Assembly: GCA_951813515.1 (NCBI GenBank)
Contig: OX638346.1
Coordinates: forward strand, 2,411,617 to 2,475,616
DNA: 64,000 bases
From: an uncultured Pseudomonadales bacterium
GTDB taxonomy: Bacteria; Pseudomonadota; Gammaproteobacteria; Pseudomonadales; Azotimanducaceae
Direction of reading: 5' to 3'
How positions within the stretch are numbered: position 1 is the stretch's first letter; every line of letters starts with the position of its first letter. The position numbers and the translations under genes are program-made. The notes under the pieces were generated by a model, which did not search any database, was not told where the DNA came from, and saw only the letters and a list, made by a program, of their open reading frames with translations. Below, one piece after another: positions 18,345 to 27,501 of the stretch.

Positions 18345-21014
18345 CTAGTCAAACTCCCAGCGCACCCCCAGCAACGGGGCGAGGGGGATCATTGGCTTTG
18401 GTTTGGCATGCGCGGTGAATTCGTTGCCAGACGCACTCCGCTCGAGCGTGTACTGGATGCCGCCGAGGTTTTCGCGATTCATCGCATTGACCACATGCAA
18501 GAAAGCCGTCAAGGAATGGCGATCCCACTTCCAGGTACGCGCGAGGCGTACATCGACGGAAGCGAACGCCGGGAAGCGTTCCGAGTTGAGGTGGGCGAGC
18601 GGATCAGCATCCTCCTGCAGCAATGGACGCAAGGGAGTTGTTCTCCATCCTGAGTGCCAGAGCAACGCCGTGGACGCGGACCACGCTCCCCCGGTCCATC
18701 CGACGCCGGCCGAGACCGAGTCGGACTGCTGCCACGGCCTCGGCGTCCAGCCACCGTTCATCCAGTCCTTTGCGGACGAATGGGTGTAGGCCAGCCATCC
18801 TTTCAGCCGTTCGTCTCTCCTGTATCGGAGCGTGACTTCGAATCCATCCGTACGCGAACGAGAAGGCCAGATCTCGACGCGGTCCGAAGCGAGCTCGGGC
18901 AGCAATACCATCGGGTTGAAGAGGTTCTCGAAACGTCTTTTCGGGCTCGAGTAGCGCTTGTCGAACGCTTCGACGTGAAGATCGAATCCGGTATTGCCGA
19001 AGGTGTGCCTGACTCCGGCCAGAACATGGCGCGACCGTTGCGGCGGCTGGAAGCTGGTGATGCCATCCCCGACCGACAGTTGGTGGACACCTTCCGACTG
19101 CGAGAATGAACCTGTTGCGATGCGTAGCACGGTACCGGGCCCCAGGTCGAGAAGGACCGAGAAACGCGGATTCACTTGTTGCGCGGCATCGCCATGTTCT
19201 CCGTAGTCCTGACGGTCCCATCTGAGGCCGGCCTGAAGCGCCACGGGGATCCACGGGCGGTATCGAACGGATACGTATCCGTCGGTCCGGCTCAGTTGCG
19301 GATCCAGGCGAATGTTCAGTGCGATGGGCTCCGGCATCCCCAACAGCACACCGATGGCGCCACGCCGGCCCTCGGCTTCATAGCGGTAGTACCCGTCCTG
19401 ACGTTCGAAGCCGATACCGAATTCGGCCGACAGGGCCGCCGAACTGTACGTCGTTCGTTGCGAGAAGCTCCATAGGTCGAACCGGCGCCGATCATCCAGC
19501 ATTCCGTACACCTTGGCGGACTCCCGGGAATCCGATCCCAGGAACCCGTCCCGTTCGTGTCGGATCGATCCGGTCCACAACGAAGTCGAGGTGGTCCAGC
19601 GCGAGGTCCAATTTGTCTGCAGGCGGGCCCACCAGTATTGGTTCCGGTATGTCGAGTGCGCCGTCTCGTAGCCCTTCCTGAACTCAATGTCATCGTTGTA
19701 ATAGATGACGCCAAGCTCAAGCTGGCTTTCGGCACCGGGTTTCCAGCGCACGAGACCGTATCCGTCGTCGTGCGACGGTGTTCCGGCGTTCGGGTTTACG
19801 TTCCTGGTCAAGGCGTCCAGGTTGCCTCGCCGTACTGACCCTGCCCATGCCCCCCGGTTGCCTCCCAGGATCCCTTGGCCGGCGGCGCTCGCGTTGAGAA
19901 AACTCCACGCGAGTTCGGCCCGGTTGCCAATGGTCGGGTCAACGGATTCGATGTCCAGCACACCGCTCAGGCTGTCGCCGTAGCGGGCAGGGAATCCACC
20001 GGCGTAGACGTGGATCTCCTTTATGGCGTGTGGAGCCAGACCCGAGAAAACCGACTGGAAATCGCGAAGATGGAATGGCTCCAGCAATCTCATGCCGTTG
20101 AAGAGAACCACTGTTTCTTCCCGCAGACCGCCTCGGACGTGCGGCATCGCCGAGAGACCGTTGCTTCGCATGGCTATCAGGCGGTTGGTGATTCTCAGCG
20201 GGTCATTATCGAGTTCGGGCGCCACTCGTCCGAGGTCGCGCACCAGTTGGTAATCAGCGTGCTCCCCGTCGGCTCGGGCCGTCCCACCCCGGTCTACGAC
20301 CAGGACCACTTCATCCGCCTCGCTCAGGGGCTCAAGGGCGAGGTGCGCAATTGAGGCAGTGTTCTTGCCGTTTGGGACGATGAGGGTCTCGTAACCCGAC
20401 ATCGACACCGACAACGGTCCCCTGGCGGCCTGCGGCAATCGAAATCGACCATCGTCGCCGGCGGTTACGGCAGTGCTTCCGGTCTCGATTCGTGCGCCCG
20501 CCAGCGGTTGACCGGTCGTGGCATCGGTCACTTGCCCGCGCACCGCGAGCGGTCGGGGCACGCCGTGCCTGACGATTCGGTAGACGCCTTCGGCATGACC
20601 GGGCCGCAGGGTCAACCCCTCGTGCTCAAGGCTGCCCCGTAGCCGTTCGATGGGATCGTTCTCGTCGAGCTCCTGTCGCAGGCGGGTCCCTTCGCGCACC
20701 AGTTCGGCAGAGTAGACAAACTCGAACCCGGCAGATCGATAGTCTGCCAGCACGTCGTTCAGAAGTCGGCCCAGAAGCGGGATGGGCTGACCTTGGGGCG
20801 TTTCATCCGCGCAGACCACTGAACAGGCGAGGACGGCAAATGACAGGAAGAGGCGGGAAAGGCTGAGTACCAAGGTGCTGCTTTCGATGTTCGCGGCGCC
20901 GAAATGGCCACAGTTCTCGATTCTATCCCCAATTTTACGGCGCGTTGCCGGAACGCTCGCGAATCGTGAACCGTGCGTCACGGTCGCAAGCGCGGCATGG
21001 GCCGGCAACGGCAA
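18345..21014 (-). CDS. TonB-dependent receptor with N-terminal STN signalling domain
   Basis: An outer-membrane TonB-dependent receptor of up to 889 residues. After a hydrophobic export segment (LSLSRLFLSFAVLACSVVC) come an STN domain (PIPLLGRLLNDVLADYRSAGFEFVYSAEL...), a carboxypeptidase-like CNA-B repeat (VRGQVTDATTGQPLAGARI), a plug (LIAMRSNGLSAMPHVRGG, YAGGFPARYGDSLSGVLDIES) and a beta-barrel that ends in a C-terminal aromatic-rich strand (RWEFD). The STN domain contacts a FecR-type anti-sigma protein, and fecR and sigma genes lie directly upstream. The true start is unclear: it is probably a TTG or GTG near 20880, since the first 45 residues lack export features. The ligand is unknown. 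Confidence 0.87.
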   Translation of the reverse strand: MPLPAHAALATVTHGSRFASVPATRRKIGDRIENCGHFGAANIESSTLVLSLSRLFLSFAVLACSVVCADETPQGQPIPLLGRLLNDVLADYRSAGFEFVYSAELVREGTRLRQELDENDPIERLRGSLEHEGLTLRPGHAEGVYRIVRHGVPRPLAVRGQVTDATTGQPLAGARIETGSTAVTAGDDGRFRLPQAARGPLSVSMSGYETLIVPNGKNTASIAHLALEPLSEADEVVLVVDRGGTARADGEHADYQLVRDLGRVAPELDNDPLRITNRLIAMRSNGLSAMPHVRGGLREETVVLFNGMRLLEPFHLRDFQSVFSGLAPHAIKEIHVYAGGFPARYGDSLSGVLDIESVDPTIGNRAELAWSFLNASAAGQGILGGNRGAWAGSVRRGNLDALTRNVNPNAGTPSHDDGYGLVRWKPGAESQLELGVIYYNDDIEFRKGYETAHSTYRNQYWWARLQTNWTSRWTTSTSLWTGSIRHERDGFLGSDSRESAKVYGMLDDRRRFDLWSFSQRTTYSSAALSAEFGIGFERQDGYYRYEAEGRRGAIGVLLGMPEPIALNIRLDPQLSRTDGYVSVRYRPWIPVALQAGLRWDRQDYGEHGDAAQQVNPRFSVLLDLGPGTVLRIATGSFSQSEGVHQLSVGDGITSFQPPQRSRHVLAGVRHTFGNTGFDLHVEAFDKRYSSPKRRFENLFNPMVLLPELASDRVEIWPSRSRTDGFEVTLRYRRDERLKGWLAYTHSSAKDWMNGGWTPRPWQQSDSVSAGVGWTGGAWSASTALLWHSGWRTTPLRPLLQEDADPLAHLNSERFPAFASVDVRLARTWKWDRHSLTAFLHVVNAMNRENLGGIQYTLERSASGNEFTAHAKPKPMIPLAPLLGVRWEFD

Positions 21015-21062
21015 CCGGGCGGGACTGGGGAAGTGCGGAAACCCCTCTAGCGAGTCGGGGAT

Positions 21063-22121
21063 TCACTCACGTCTGAACCCTACGATCAGTCTGTTGTCCT
21101 TTGCATGGGAAACCCGAAATGACGGTGCTGTCTCCACGATGCCCATGACATCGGTGCGGTTCAGTTCCACGGCCGCGATCCGAGGCCCGTGGAGGCGAAC
21201 GGTCAACGCGTGAAGGCGAACCGCATCGCTCTCGAAGACGAGGGCCAGCCCCAGCTCCCTCGAAGCCCAATGAACAAACTCCAGCACGGAAGCTGATTCG
21301 AGGTCAAAGTCGGGTTGCGCCTTGTGAATCCAGGCCCAGCGAGCATCGGTCGTTGCCAATGGTCGCCGCGAAACTTCTGCGAGGTCCTCGATTTTGACGA
21401 CCTCTCCGATCCCGTGGACTGCCGATGCGGTGGTGGATGCGTCTCCCATCGACATCCGAACCGTGCCCTCCCTCACGGCGATCGACGTCCTGCGATCCTC
21501 GATGGAGACTCCGAACTGCGTACCGACATTGCTCACCCTTACGCCTTCTGGCGTCGTGATTTCGACGTTACCGTTTGCGGCCGACCGGGAACCGGCGCCG
21601 CTCTCAAGGAAGGCGTTGGAGTCCACAAAGAGTCGACCGTGGCGGAGCATCACCTCGTCCCGGTCTGCGAGCGTTACCTGCGAGTCGGTGTCGAGACGCA
21701 GCGCAACGTTGCCGCCAAGTCGGATCATCAGGCGGCCCGAGGAAGAGGTGCTGATGGCGGCTCCCGCTTCAATGCCTGTCCCCGGGGTGCCGTTTCCACG
21801 GACGGTGTATCCGCCACTCTCGTGCAGGATCTGCGCTATCGCCTGCTGCCCCGGTTCGCGCACCAGGATGTGCTGGGCGGCGACATAAACCAGGACCGTG
21901 GCCATCGCCGCTGACGCCGCCAATGCCCATGGCGCCGCGCGTCGGCTCATCCATTTCCGTTCTGGAAGTTCCTGCCAGGCGCGGTAGACCGCGCCTCGAA
22001 CGCGGCGGCGGGCATCCTCGGATGGTGCTTCCGTCGGACGCATTCCGGACAGCAGGTCGTGGATGTCCCGGTCGACATTCGTCGCCTCAACGATCCTGCC
22101 CCTCGTCTCTTGACTAGCCAA
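21063..22121 (-). CDS. FecR-like anti-sigma regulator with C-terminal STN-like domain
   Basis: A 352-residue membrane regulator. The N-terminal 60 residues are the cytoplasmic sigma-binding part, followed by one membrane helix (APWALAASAAMATVLVYVAA, about 65-84) and a periplasmic FecR domain (ADRDEVMLRHGRLFVDS, EITTPEGVRVSNVGTQFGV). The last 80 residues (FVHWASRELGLALVFES ... RVSHAKDNRLIVGF) look like an STN-type module. The start is a TTG at 22121 preceded by GAGGAGGG from the end of the sigma gene three bases upstream. It would relay ligand binding at the TonB receptor to the sigma factor. Confidence 0.87.
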   Translation of the reverse strand: MASQETRGRIVEATNVDRDIHDLLSGMRPTEAPSEDARRRVRGAVYRAWQELPERKWMSRRAAPWALAASAAMATVLVYVAAQHILVREPGQQAIAQILHESGGYTVRGNGTPGTGIEAGAAISTSSSGRLMIRLGGNVALRLDTDSQVTLADRDEVMLRHGRLFVDSNAFLESGAGSRSAANGNVEITTPEGVRVSNVGTQFGVSIEDRRTSIAVREGTVRMSMGDASTTASAVHGIGEVVKIEDLAEVSRRPLATTDARWAWIHKAQPDFDLESASVLEFVHWASRELGLALVFESDAVRLHALTVRLHGPRIAAVELNRTDVMGIVETAPSFRVSHAKDNRLIVGFRRE

Positions 22122-22124
22122 CGC

Positions 22125-22685
22125 CTAGCCCTCCTCTAGCTCGACCCATAGTTTCCGGAAGCGACGTCGCGCGCGGGCGAGCAGCGACTGCGTGGCAGTC
22201 GTTCCCAGTCCCAGCCGGACGCCGATCTCGGCCACGGAGTATCCATGGATGTACTTCCATTCAAGTGCCAGCGCATACCGAAGCGGTAGCTGATCGAGTG
22301 CGAGGTGGACCACTTCTCGCGTGGCTCGGCTCTCGTCCGTGTCCCGGGCCTCCCCGTCGGCGAGGCTCTCGTCAGCATCCATCGGACGCAAGTCGCCGCT
22401 CTGGAGGCGCCTGGCATACGGACTTCGGTACCAATCGGCGATCTCGTTTCGGCATATTCCGCAGAGCCAGGTGAAGAGCGCCGCTTCGCCCCGGTAGGTG
22501 TGGAGCTTTGTGACGGCCTTGACGAGCGTTTCCTGCACGATGTCCTCGCATTGGTCCGGATACGGAACCCGCGTCGCGCAGAAACGAAACAGGTGGCCGA
22601 AGTTCGCACTGAAAAACTCCTCGAATGCACGCGGGTCCTTGCGAAGGAGCCTCCGAACCAGTCTTCGATCCGTGCCATGGAGCAT
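22125..22685 (-). CDS. ECF RNA polymerase sigma factor (FecI-type partner)
   Basis: A 186-residue extracytoplasmic-function sigma factor. Region 2 is seen in FEEFFSANFGHLFRFC and QCEDIVQETLVKAV with HTYRGEAALFTWLCGICRNEIADW, region 4 in QLPLRYALALEWKYIHGYSVAEIGVRLGLGTTATQSLLARARRRF. It is the first gene of a minus-strand operon with fecR-like and TonB receptor genes, the classical surface-signalling set. The regulon may include the genes down to 16.4 kb, but no shared promoter was identified by eye. Confidence 0.9.
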   Translation of the reverse strand: MLHGTDRRLVRRLLRKDPRAFEEFFSANFGHLFRFCATRVPYPDQCEDIVQETLVKAVTKLHTYRGEAALFTWLCGICRNEIADWYRSPYARRLQSGDLRPMDADESLADGEARDTDESRATREVVHLALDQLPLRYALALEWKYIHGYSVAEIGVRLGLGTTATQSLLARARRRFRKLWVELEEG

Positions 22686-23051
22686 GAAGGCGCGATGCCA
22701 GGTCCCGTCAAGGTCCCGGCGAGAGTCTCCGCCTGGGGGCGCCCCGGTGCGTCCCGGTTCCGGCGCCAGCGGGCAGCGTCGTCGCCGGGGTCCGTGCAGT
22801 TGATCCGATCAAACCCGGACGCCAAGCTGCATGTGGGTGATCTGATTCATGCGGAGCACCCGCTTCTCCCGTACCCATTTTCAAATGGTCCCGAGCTATG
22901 GACGTTGCGATCATACGTAATCAATCGCTCGGGAGGGTGGAGTGGCCCTCGGTTGCATGGATGGATTCGCACGCGAAATGCATCCAGAATCGTTTGGCGC
23001 GCGGGCAGCGCGGACCATAGAATTCCCCTGCATTGCTCGAGGAGAAAGCGG
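22686..23051. other. Divergent intergenic region, sigma factor operon versus SPFH gene
   Basis: This 366-bp gap must hold the promoters of the minus-strand sigma operon and the plus-strand SPFH operon. Apart from the GAGGAGAAAG ribosome site at 23037-23047 I find no clear promoter pair, operator or RNA gene. Open frames in it show no family resemblance. Confidence 0.5.
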
Positions 23052-23912
23052 ATGCTTAACAACATTGCCTATGGCGTCGTGGCACTCGTTGTCCTGATGC
23101 TGCTGTTCGGCTGCTTCGTCATTGTCGAAAGCGGCCATGTCGGCGTTGTGCGCAGGCTTGGCGCGGTGCAGATGGATGCCTTGTCGGAAGGAATACACGG
23201 CAAGATTCCGCTGGTCGACAGCGTCATAGAAGTCGACATCCGGTTGCGCAAGGCGGAAAGCGAGGCCCAGGCCGCCTCCAAGGACCTGCAGGTCGTGCGC
23301 ACCCAGGTCGCGGTGCAGTATTCGATGAACGGCCAGGTCATGCCCCTGACCTTCCAGAAGATCGGCACCCGTAGCGTGGTCGAGACGACCCTGGTGTCGC
23401 CGGCCATCATGGAGTCGGTGAAGGCGGTGACGGCGCTCTACACGGCGGAGGACCTCGTGACGAACCGGGCAGAGGTCAAGAACAAGATCCAGCTCGCGAT
23501 CGAAGACTTCATCAATACGACGCTGCAGCAGAAGGATGTTGGCGGAGCGCTTAGCCTGGCCAACGTCGCCATTACCGACTTCGACTTCTCCGACGAGTTC
23601 AACCGCGCGATCGAAGAGAAGGTCAAGGCCGAGCAGGAAGCCCTGAAGGCGAAGAACGAGAAGCTTCGACGCGTGACACAGGCGGAAGCGGCGGCGGCGG
23701 AACGGACGCTGGCCGCGGACGCGGAGGCGTACCAGATAGAGGTCGCATCGAAGGCGCGGGCGGAGGCGATCCGTCGCGAAGCGGAAGCGCTGCGCGACAA
23801 TCCTTCGTTGATCCAGCTACGCATCGCCGAAAAGTGGGACGGCCAGTTGCCTCAGGTGTCCGGCGGCAACGCAATTCCATTGCTGAATATCGACGCCCCG
23901 AAGAACCAGTGA
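23052..23912 (+). CDS. SPFH/prohibitin-family membrane protein, HflC-like
   Basis: A 286-residue band-7 protein with one N-terminal membrane helix (IAYGVVALVVLMLLFGCFVIV), the SPFH domain (GHVGVVRRLGAVQMDALSEGIHGKIPLVDSVIEVDIR...) and a long Ala/Glu/Lys-rich coiled coil (about 200-255, EEKVKAEQEALKAKNEKLRR...). Such proteins form large membrane-bound oligomers and modulate FtsH-type proteases or membrane domains. It is not accompanied by an HflK partner, so it is nearer to stand-alone prohibitin-like proteins. The ATG at 23052 has GAGGAGAAAG in front; the frame extends far upstream but without similarity. Confidence 0.87.
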   Translation: MLNNIAYGVVALVVLMLLFGCFVIVESGHVGVVRRLGAVQMDALSEGIHGKIPLVDSVIEVDIRLRKAESEAQAASKDLQVVRTQVAVQYSMNGQVMPLTFQKIGTRSVVETTLVSPAIMESVKAVTALYTAEDLVTNRAEVKNKIQLAIEDFINTTLQQKDVGGALSLANVAITDFDFSDEFNRAIEEKVKAEQEALKAKNEKLRRVTQAEAAAAERTLAADAEAYQIEVASKARAEAIRREAEALRDNPSLIQLRIAEKWDGQLPQVSGGNAIPLLNIDAPKNQ

Positions 23913-23931
23913 CCGTTTCTCGGAGGGCGAC

Positions 23932-24357
23932 ATGGCGATAAAGAACATCTTTGCCGAAGTGCAGGCGGTCAAGCGGGGCATCGAGAACCTGACCATCGAG
24001 CAGTTCAAGTCCGAGCGGGAGCAGAATCCCGACCTGCTATTGCTGGATATCCGCGAGATCCAGGAGCGGGTCGACCTGGGGACGATTCCCGGCGCCCTGC
24101 ACGCACCTCGGGGCATGCTCGAATTCTGGGCCGATCCGGCGAGCGTCTACTTCCGTGACTGGTTCAGGGAAGACCGCCGGACGGTGCTTTTCTGCGCAGC
24201 CGGTGGCCGTTCCGCGCTTGCGGTCAAGGCATTGCGGGACATGGGGTTCAAGGACGTTGCCCACCTGGAAGTCGGTTTCGACGGCTGGCGGGAAGGGGGC
24301 GAAGTGGTGGAGGACGTCGGCGCAACGAGTCGCTGGATACGGCGCGAATCGGGTTAA
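23932..24357 (+). CDS. Rhodanese-domain sulfurtransferase
   Basis: A 141-residue single rhodanese domain with the active-site cysteine Cys88 in VLFCAAGGRSALA, where the Arg and Ser of the loop are those common in small sulfur carriers. The CH2A-like region RDIREIQERVDLGTIPGALHAPRG is also intact. It would carry a persulfide sulfur for thiolation or sulfide chemistry. It starts 19 bp after the SPFH gene, with CGGAGGG before the ATG, so the two are one operon. Confidence 0.85.
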   Translation: MAIKNIFAEVQAVKRGIENLTIEQFKSEREQNPDLLLLDIREIQERVDLGTIPGALHAPRGMLEFWADPASVYFRDWFREDRRTVLFCAAGGRSALAVKALRDMGFKDVAHLEVGFDGWREGGEVVEDVGATSRWIRRESG

Positions 24358-24423
24358 GCCCGCATCGCATATTGCATTACCCGCATATGTCATCAAGGGC
24401 CGCAATCATCGCAAGGCCTTGAA

Positions 24424-25257
24424 CTACCCGGAAACCAGGTACGACTTCGCCGCCCGCAACTCGTGACCGGCAGTCGCGCCGTGAACGCGATGCCCGCGCT
24501 CGAAGGGATCGCCGGGCCCGCCGATGGGACCCCACACCTCCACCGTGCCCTGTATGGACGTCACGGCGGCGTATCCCGCCCGGACGGCGGCAAGGTCGGT
24601 ATTGCCGTCGGGTGCGTGTCCGGTGTCTTCGAATTCAAAATGGAGCTTGTCGCTCTCGACCTTTGAAACCACTCCGCGAACGCTGTTGAAGGTGGCCAGT
24701 CCAGTCCACCGGATGCCCCGGACGTCATCGGGCGGCACGCCGGGCACATTGAGGTTCAGGAGTCCCCTGTCGGGACCGTCGACGACTGCGGGAAGCACTT
24801 CGACAGCCAGTGCGGCGGCGGTTTGCCAGTGCCATGGTTCAGATCGGGCGAGACTCACGGAAAGCGCGCGAAGGCCGAAATTCTGGGCTGCCAGCGCCGC
24901 GCCGATAGTCCCGCTGTGCAACGCGGACCTGCCGGTGTTGAGCCCTGCATTGATACCCGAGATGACGATGTCCGGACGGGGTGAAAAGGCTTCGAGGTTG
25001 CTCGCCATCACGCATAGCGCCGGCGGTCCGTCGATCGCGTAGACGCGACCGGCGAGCCCGCCGATGGACGTCCGGGTCAAGGCAACGGGATGGTCGGGAG
25101 AGATGCGACCAAGCGCGGCGCCGGTGCCGGAAGCGTCGTGATCGGGGGCGACCACGAGTACTTCGTAGCCCGCCCGTTCGACGTGGCGCGCCAACGTGTG
25201 GATGCCGGGACTGTCGACGCCGTCGTCGTTGGTAATCAGAACTCGGGTGGCCGTCAT
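24424..25257 (-). CDS. surE: 5'/3'-nucleotidase SurE
   Basis: A 277-residue metal-dependent nucleotidase. The metal-binding opening RVLITNDDGVDSPGI (Asp11, Asp12), the VVAPDHDASGTGAA loop and the SGINAGLNTGRSALHSGTIGAA segment with the metal Asn are all present. SurE dephosphorylates nucleoside monophosphates and exopolyphosphate under stress. In many gammaproteobacteria it sits with pcm, nlpD and rpoS; here it stands alone, convergent with the rhodanese gene. Confidence 0.92.
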   Translation of the reverse strand: MTATRVLITNDDGVDSPGIHTLARHVERAGYEVLVVAPDHDASGTGAALGRISPDHPVALTRTSIGGLAGRVYAIDGPPALCVMASNLEAFSPRPDIVISGINAGLNTGRSALHSGTIGAALAAQNFGLRALSVSLARSEPWHWQTAAALAVEVLPAVVDGPDRGLLNLNVPGVPPDDVRGIRWTGLATFNSVRGVVSKVESDKLHFEFEDTGHAPDGNTDLAAVRAGYAAVTSIQGTVEVWGPIGGPGDPFERGHRVHGATAGHELRAAKSYLVSG

Positions 25258-25459
25258 GTCTCATCCGTTTTGCGGTTGGAAGCGGTCGCACTTCCGAGTC
25301 CACCATGGCTGTGGTTCGAGCGTACTTGCCGGTCTGGCGCAGGCGTCGGCGGCGACCAGCAGTGGATGATACCTTGAGTGCCGACAGCCGTTGCCATGCC
25401 CGTGTCGGGTGGGCGCCGTGTTACGCTCCGAAAGCGTTTTCTGAACCGGGTGCCGCGTT

Positions 25460-26710
25460 GTGGACGGCGAAACCCAGTTCGTCCTAAACACCTTTTCCTT
25501 CCTGTTCTGGGGCGCGCTGGTGATGTGGATGTGCGCGGGCTTCACGATGCTTGAAGCTGGGTCGGTGCGCACCAAAAACGCCTCGGTCGTCTGCCTGAAG
25601 AATGTCGGTCTCTATGCCATTGCGGGGCTGACCTTCTACCTTGTCGGTTACAACATCATGTTTGCCGGCGTGGAAGAGACGGGATTCCTGGGTTACGGCG
25701 CCAACGGGTTGGAGAGGTCGCTGCTTGCCGGCGACGCATCGAGCGCTGCGCCGGTGACGGCGCATGGCCACTCGAGCATGTCCCACTGGTTCTTCCAGAT
25801 GGTGTTCGTGGGTTCCACCGCTTCCATCGTGTCCGGAACCCTCGCCGAACGCGTGAGGTTGTCGTCGTTCTTCGTGTTTATTGTCGTGCTGACGGCGGTG
25901 ATTTACCCCGTGGTCGGTGCCTGGACGTGGGGTGGCGGCTGGCTGGCCAGGATGGGCTTCCAGGACTTCGCCGGATCGACCGTGGTGCATTCGACCGGCG
26001 GATGGGCGGCGCTCGCGGGGGCGCTTGTCGTCGGGGCGCGCAGCGGGAAGTTCGGCGCGGATGGATCCGTCAAGATCACGCCTCCCTCCAACGTGCCGGC
26101 GGTGACCCTCGGTGTGTTCATCATCTGGCTCGGCTTTCTCGGGTTCAACGGCGGCTCTCAGGCCGCCCTCTCCGGCGTCGTCGATGCCCTCACGATCAGC
26201 AATGTCATCGTCAACACGAACCTCGCCGCTTCGGCTGGCGTGCTTGTCGCCGTAACATTCTCTCGCCAGGTCTTCGGTCGGACCGACCTGCTGGCGGTCC
26301 TGAACGGCGCGATCGGTGGGTTGATGGCGATTACGGCCGGACCGGCTATCGTGGACCCATACTGGGCCATCGCCATTGGCGGCATCGGCGGTGGGGTGAC
26401 CATGATTGGCATGAAGATCCTGATGCTTCTCAAGATCGACGACGAGGTGGGTGCCATCTCGGCACACATGGGTGCGGGCATCTGGGGCACGCTTGCGGCC
26501 TGCATCGCGGCCGGCGCGGATCTCGTAGCGCAGACAGTGGGCATCGTGGCCATTGGGATTTTCGCGTTCGGGGTTTCGATCGTTACGTGGAAGGTGATCG
26601 ACTGGACGATCGGCGCGCGCATCGGACCCGATGTCGAGGTCATGGGACAGGATGTCGCCGAACTCGGTATCGAGGCGTTTCCCGAGTTCGTTCCGGCCCC
26701 CGAAGACTGA
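25460..26710 (+). CDS. amt: Ammonium transporter, Amt family
   Basis: A 416-residue polytopic protein with eleven predicted helices and hallmark Amt segments: FWGALVMWMCAGFTMLEAGSVRTKNA, the phenylalanine-gate region, a pore histidine in WGGGWLARMGFQDFAGSTVVHSTGGWAALAGA, and MGAGIWGTLAACIAAG. It conducts ammonium into the cell. No glnK is adjacent, which is unusual since amt and glnK are commonly linked. The start is a GTG at 25460. Confidence 0.92.
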   Translation: MDGETQFVLNTFSFLFWGALVMWMCAGFTMLEAGSVRTKNASVVCLKNVGLYAIAGLTFYLVGYNIMFAGVEETGFLGYGANGLERSLLAGDASSAAPVTAHGHSSMSHWFFQMVFVGSTASIVSGTLAERVRLSSFFVFIVVLTAVIYPVVGAWTWGGGWLARMGFQDFAGSTVVHSTGGWAALAGALVVGARSGKFGADGSVKITPPSNVPAVTLGVFIIWLGFLGFNGGSQAALSGVVDALTISNVIVNTNLAASAGVLVAVTFSRQVFGRTDLLAVLNGAIGGLMAITAGPAIVDPYWAIAIGGIGGGVTMIGMKILMLLKIDDEVGAISAHMGAGIWGTLAACIAAGADLVAQTVGIVAIGIFAFGVSIVTWKVIDWTIGARIGPDVEVMGQDVAELGIEAFPEFVPAPED

Positions 26711-26805
26711 TCGTTTCCGGGCGAGATTCGCGGGACGCAGTCGGGCCGGGCGCGACTGGGATAAAATAGGGCTAATTCGACATAGACATATGAGGAAGCA
26801 CGTCC

Positions 26806-27501
26806 GTGGCAGGGGATTGGAGAGAGAACGTAGATCAGATCAAGCGGGACTTTCTCCGTGACGGCTGTGTCATCATCCCGGGGTTCCTTTCGCGCACGGG
26901 ACTGGCGGAGCTTCGGGCCCGCACCGAGCGCTGCATGGACAAGCCCCTGTCCGGGTGGCTTGGCCCGGTGAGAAAGGGCCTCCAGGACGTCGATCCCTGG
27001 TTCGATGAACAACTGCGCCACGGACAACAGGTCGGATTGATCGAGACGCTGCTCGACGATGCGCTGGAGCCCGCAACAGCGGGTTTCTTCGATCGGCCTC
27101 CAGGCGAGACCAAGGCGATCCTCCCCCACTTTGACGCCATTGGGCATCGAAGGGAGGGAGCGACGATCTGGATTGCCCTTGACAGCGCGGACGAGGAAAA
27201 CGGCTGCCTGCGCTACGTCAGGGGTACACACAGGCTGGAACTGCCGAGCAGGCTGGGGCTCGAATTCGACTCCCAAAGCGAAGGCGCCATTGCGGTCGAG
27301 GTCGATCCGGGCGATGCGGCCATCCACAACTCGCTCACGGTGCATTGGTCGGAGCCGAACCGGAGCAATCGCCCGCGCAAGGCGATTTCCTATTTCTATT
27401 GGGCCGCCTCGTCGAAGGGCAACGGCAAATATGGCGATTACATGAAGCACGTGAAGCGGGTAAGAGCGGATCGAGGGCGAATGAACAATGCAGACCGTTA
27501 G
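26806..27501 (+). CDS. Phytanoyl-CoA dioxygenase (PhyH) family oxygenase
   Basis: A 231-residue Fe(II)/2-oxoglutarate oxygenase. The metal ligands are His108-x-Asp110 in LPHFDAIG and His180 in NSLTVHWSEPNRS, with Arg191 in RPRKAIS as the likely 2-oxoglutarate contact. The start is a GTG at 26806 with AGGAAGC upstream, after a TAAAAT hexamer (26762-26767) that may be a -10 box. It overlaps the next gene by 14 bp, so the oxygenase and the aldo/keto reductase probably act on one substrate or pathway, for example hydroxylation followed by redox change of a small metabolite. Confidence 0.85.
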   Translation: MAGDWRENVDQIKRDFLRDGCVIIPGFLSRTGLAELRARTERCMDKPLSGWLGPVRKGLQDVDPWFDEQLRHGQQVGLIETLLDDALEPATAGFFDRPPGETKAILPHFDAIGHRREGATIWIALDSADEENGCLRYVRGTHRLELPSRLGLEFDSQSEGAIAVEVDPGDAAIHNSLTVHWSEPNRSNRPRKAISYFYWAASSKGNGKYGDYMKHVKRVRADRGRMNNADR

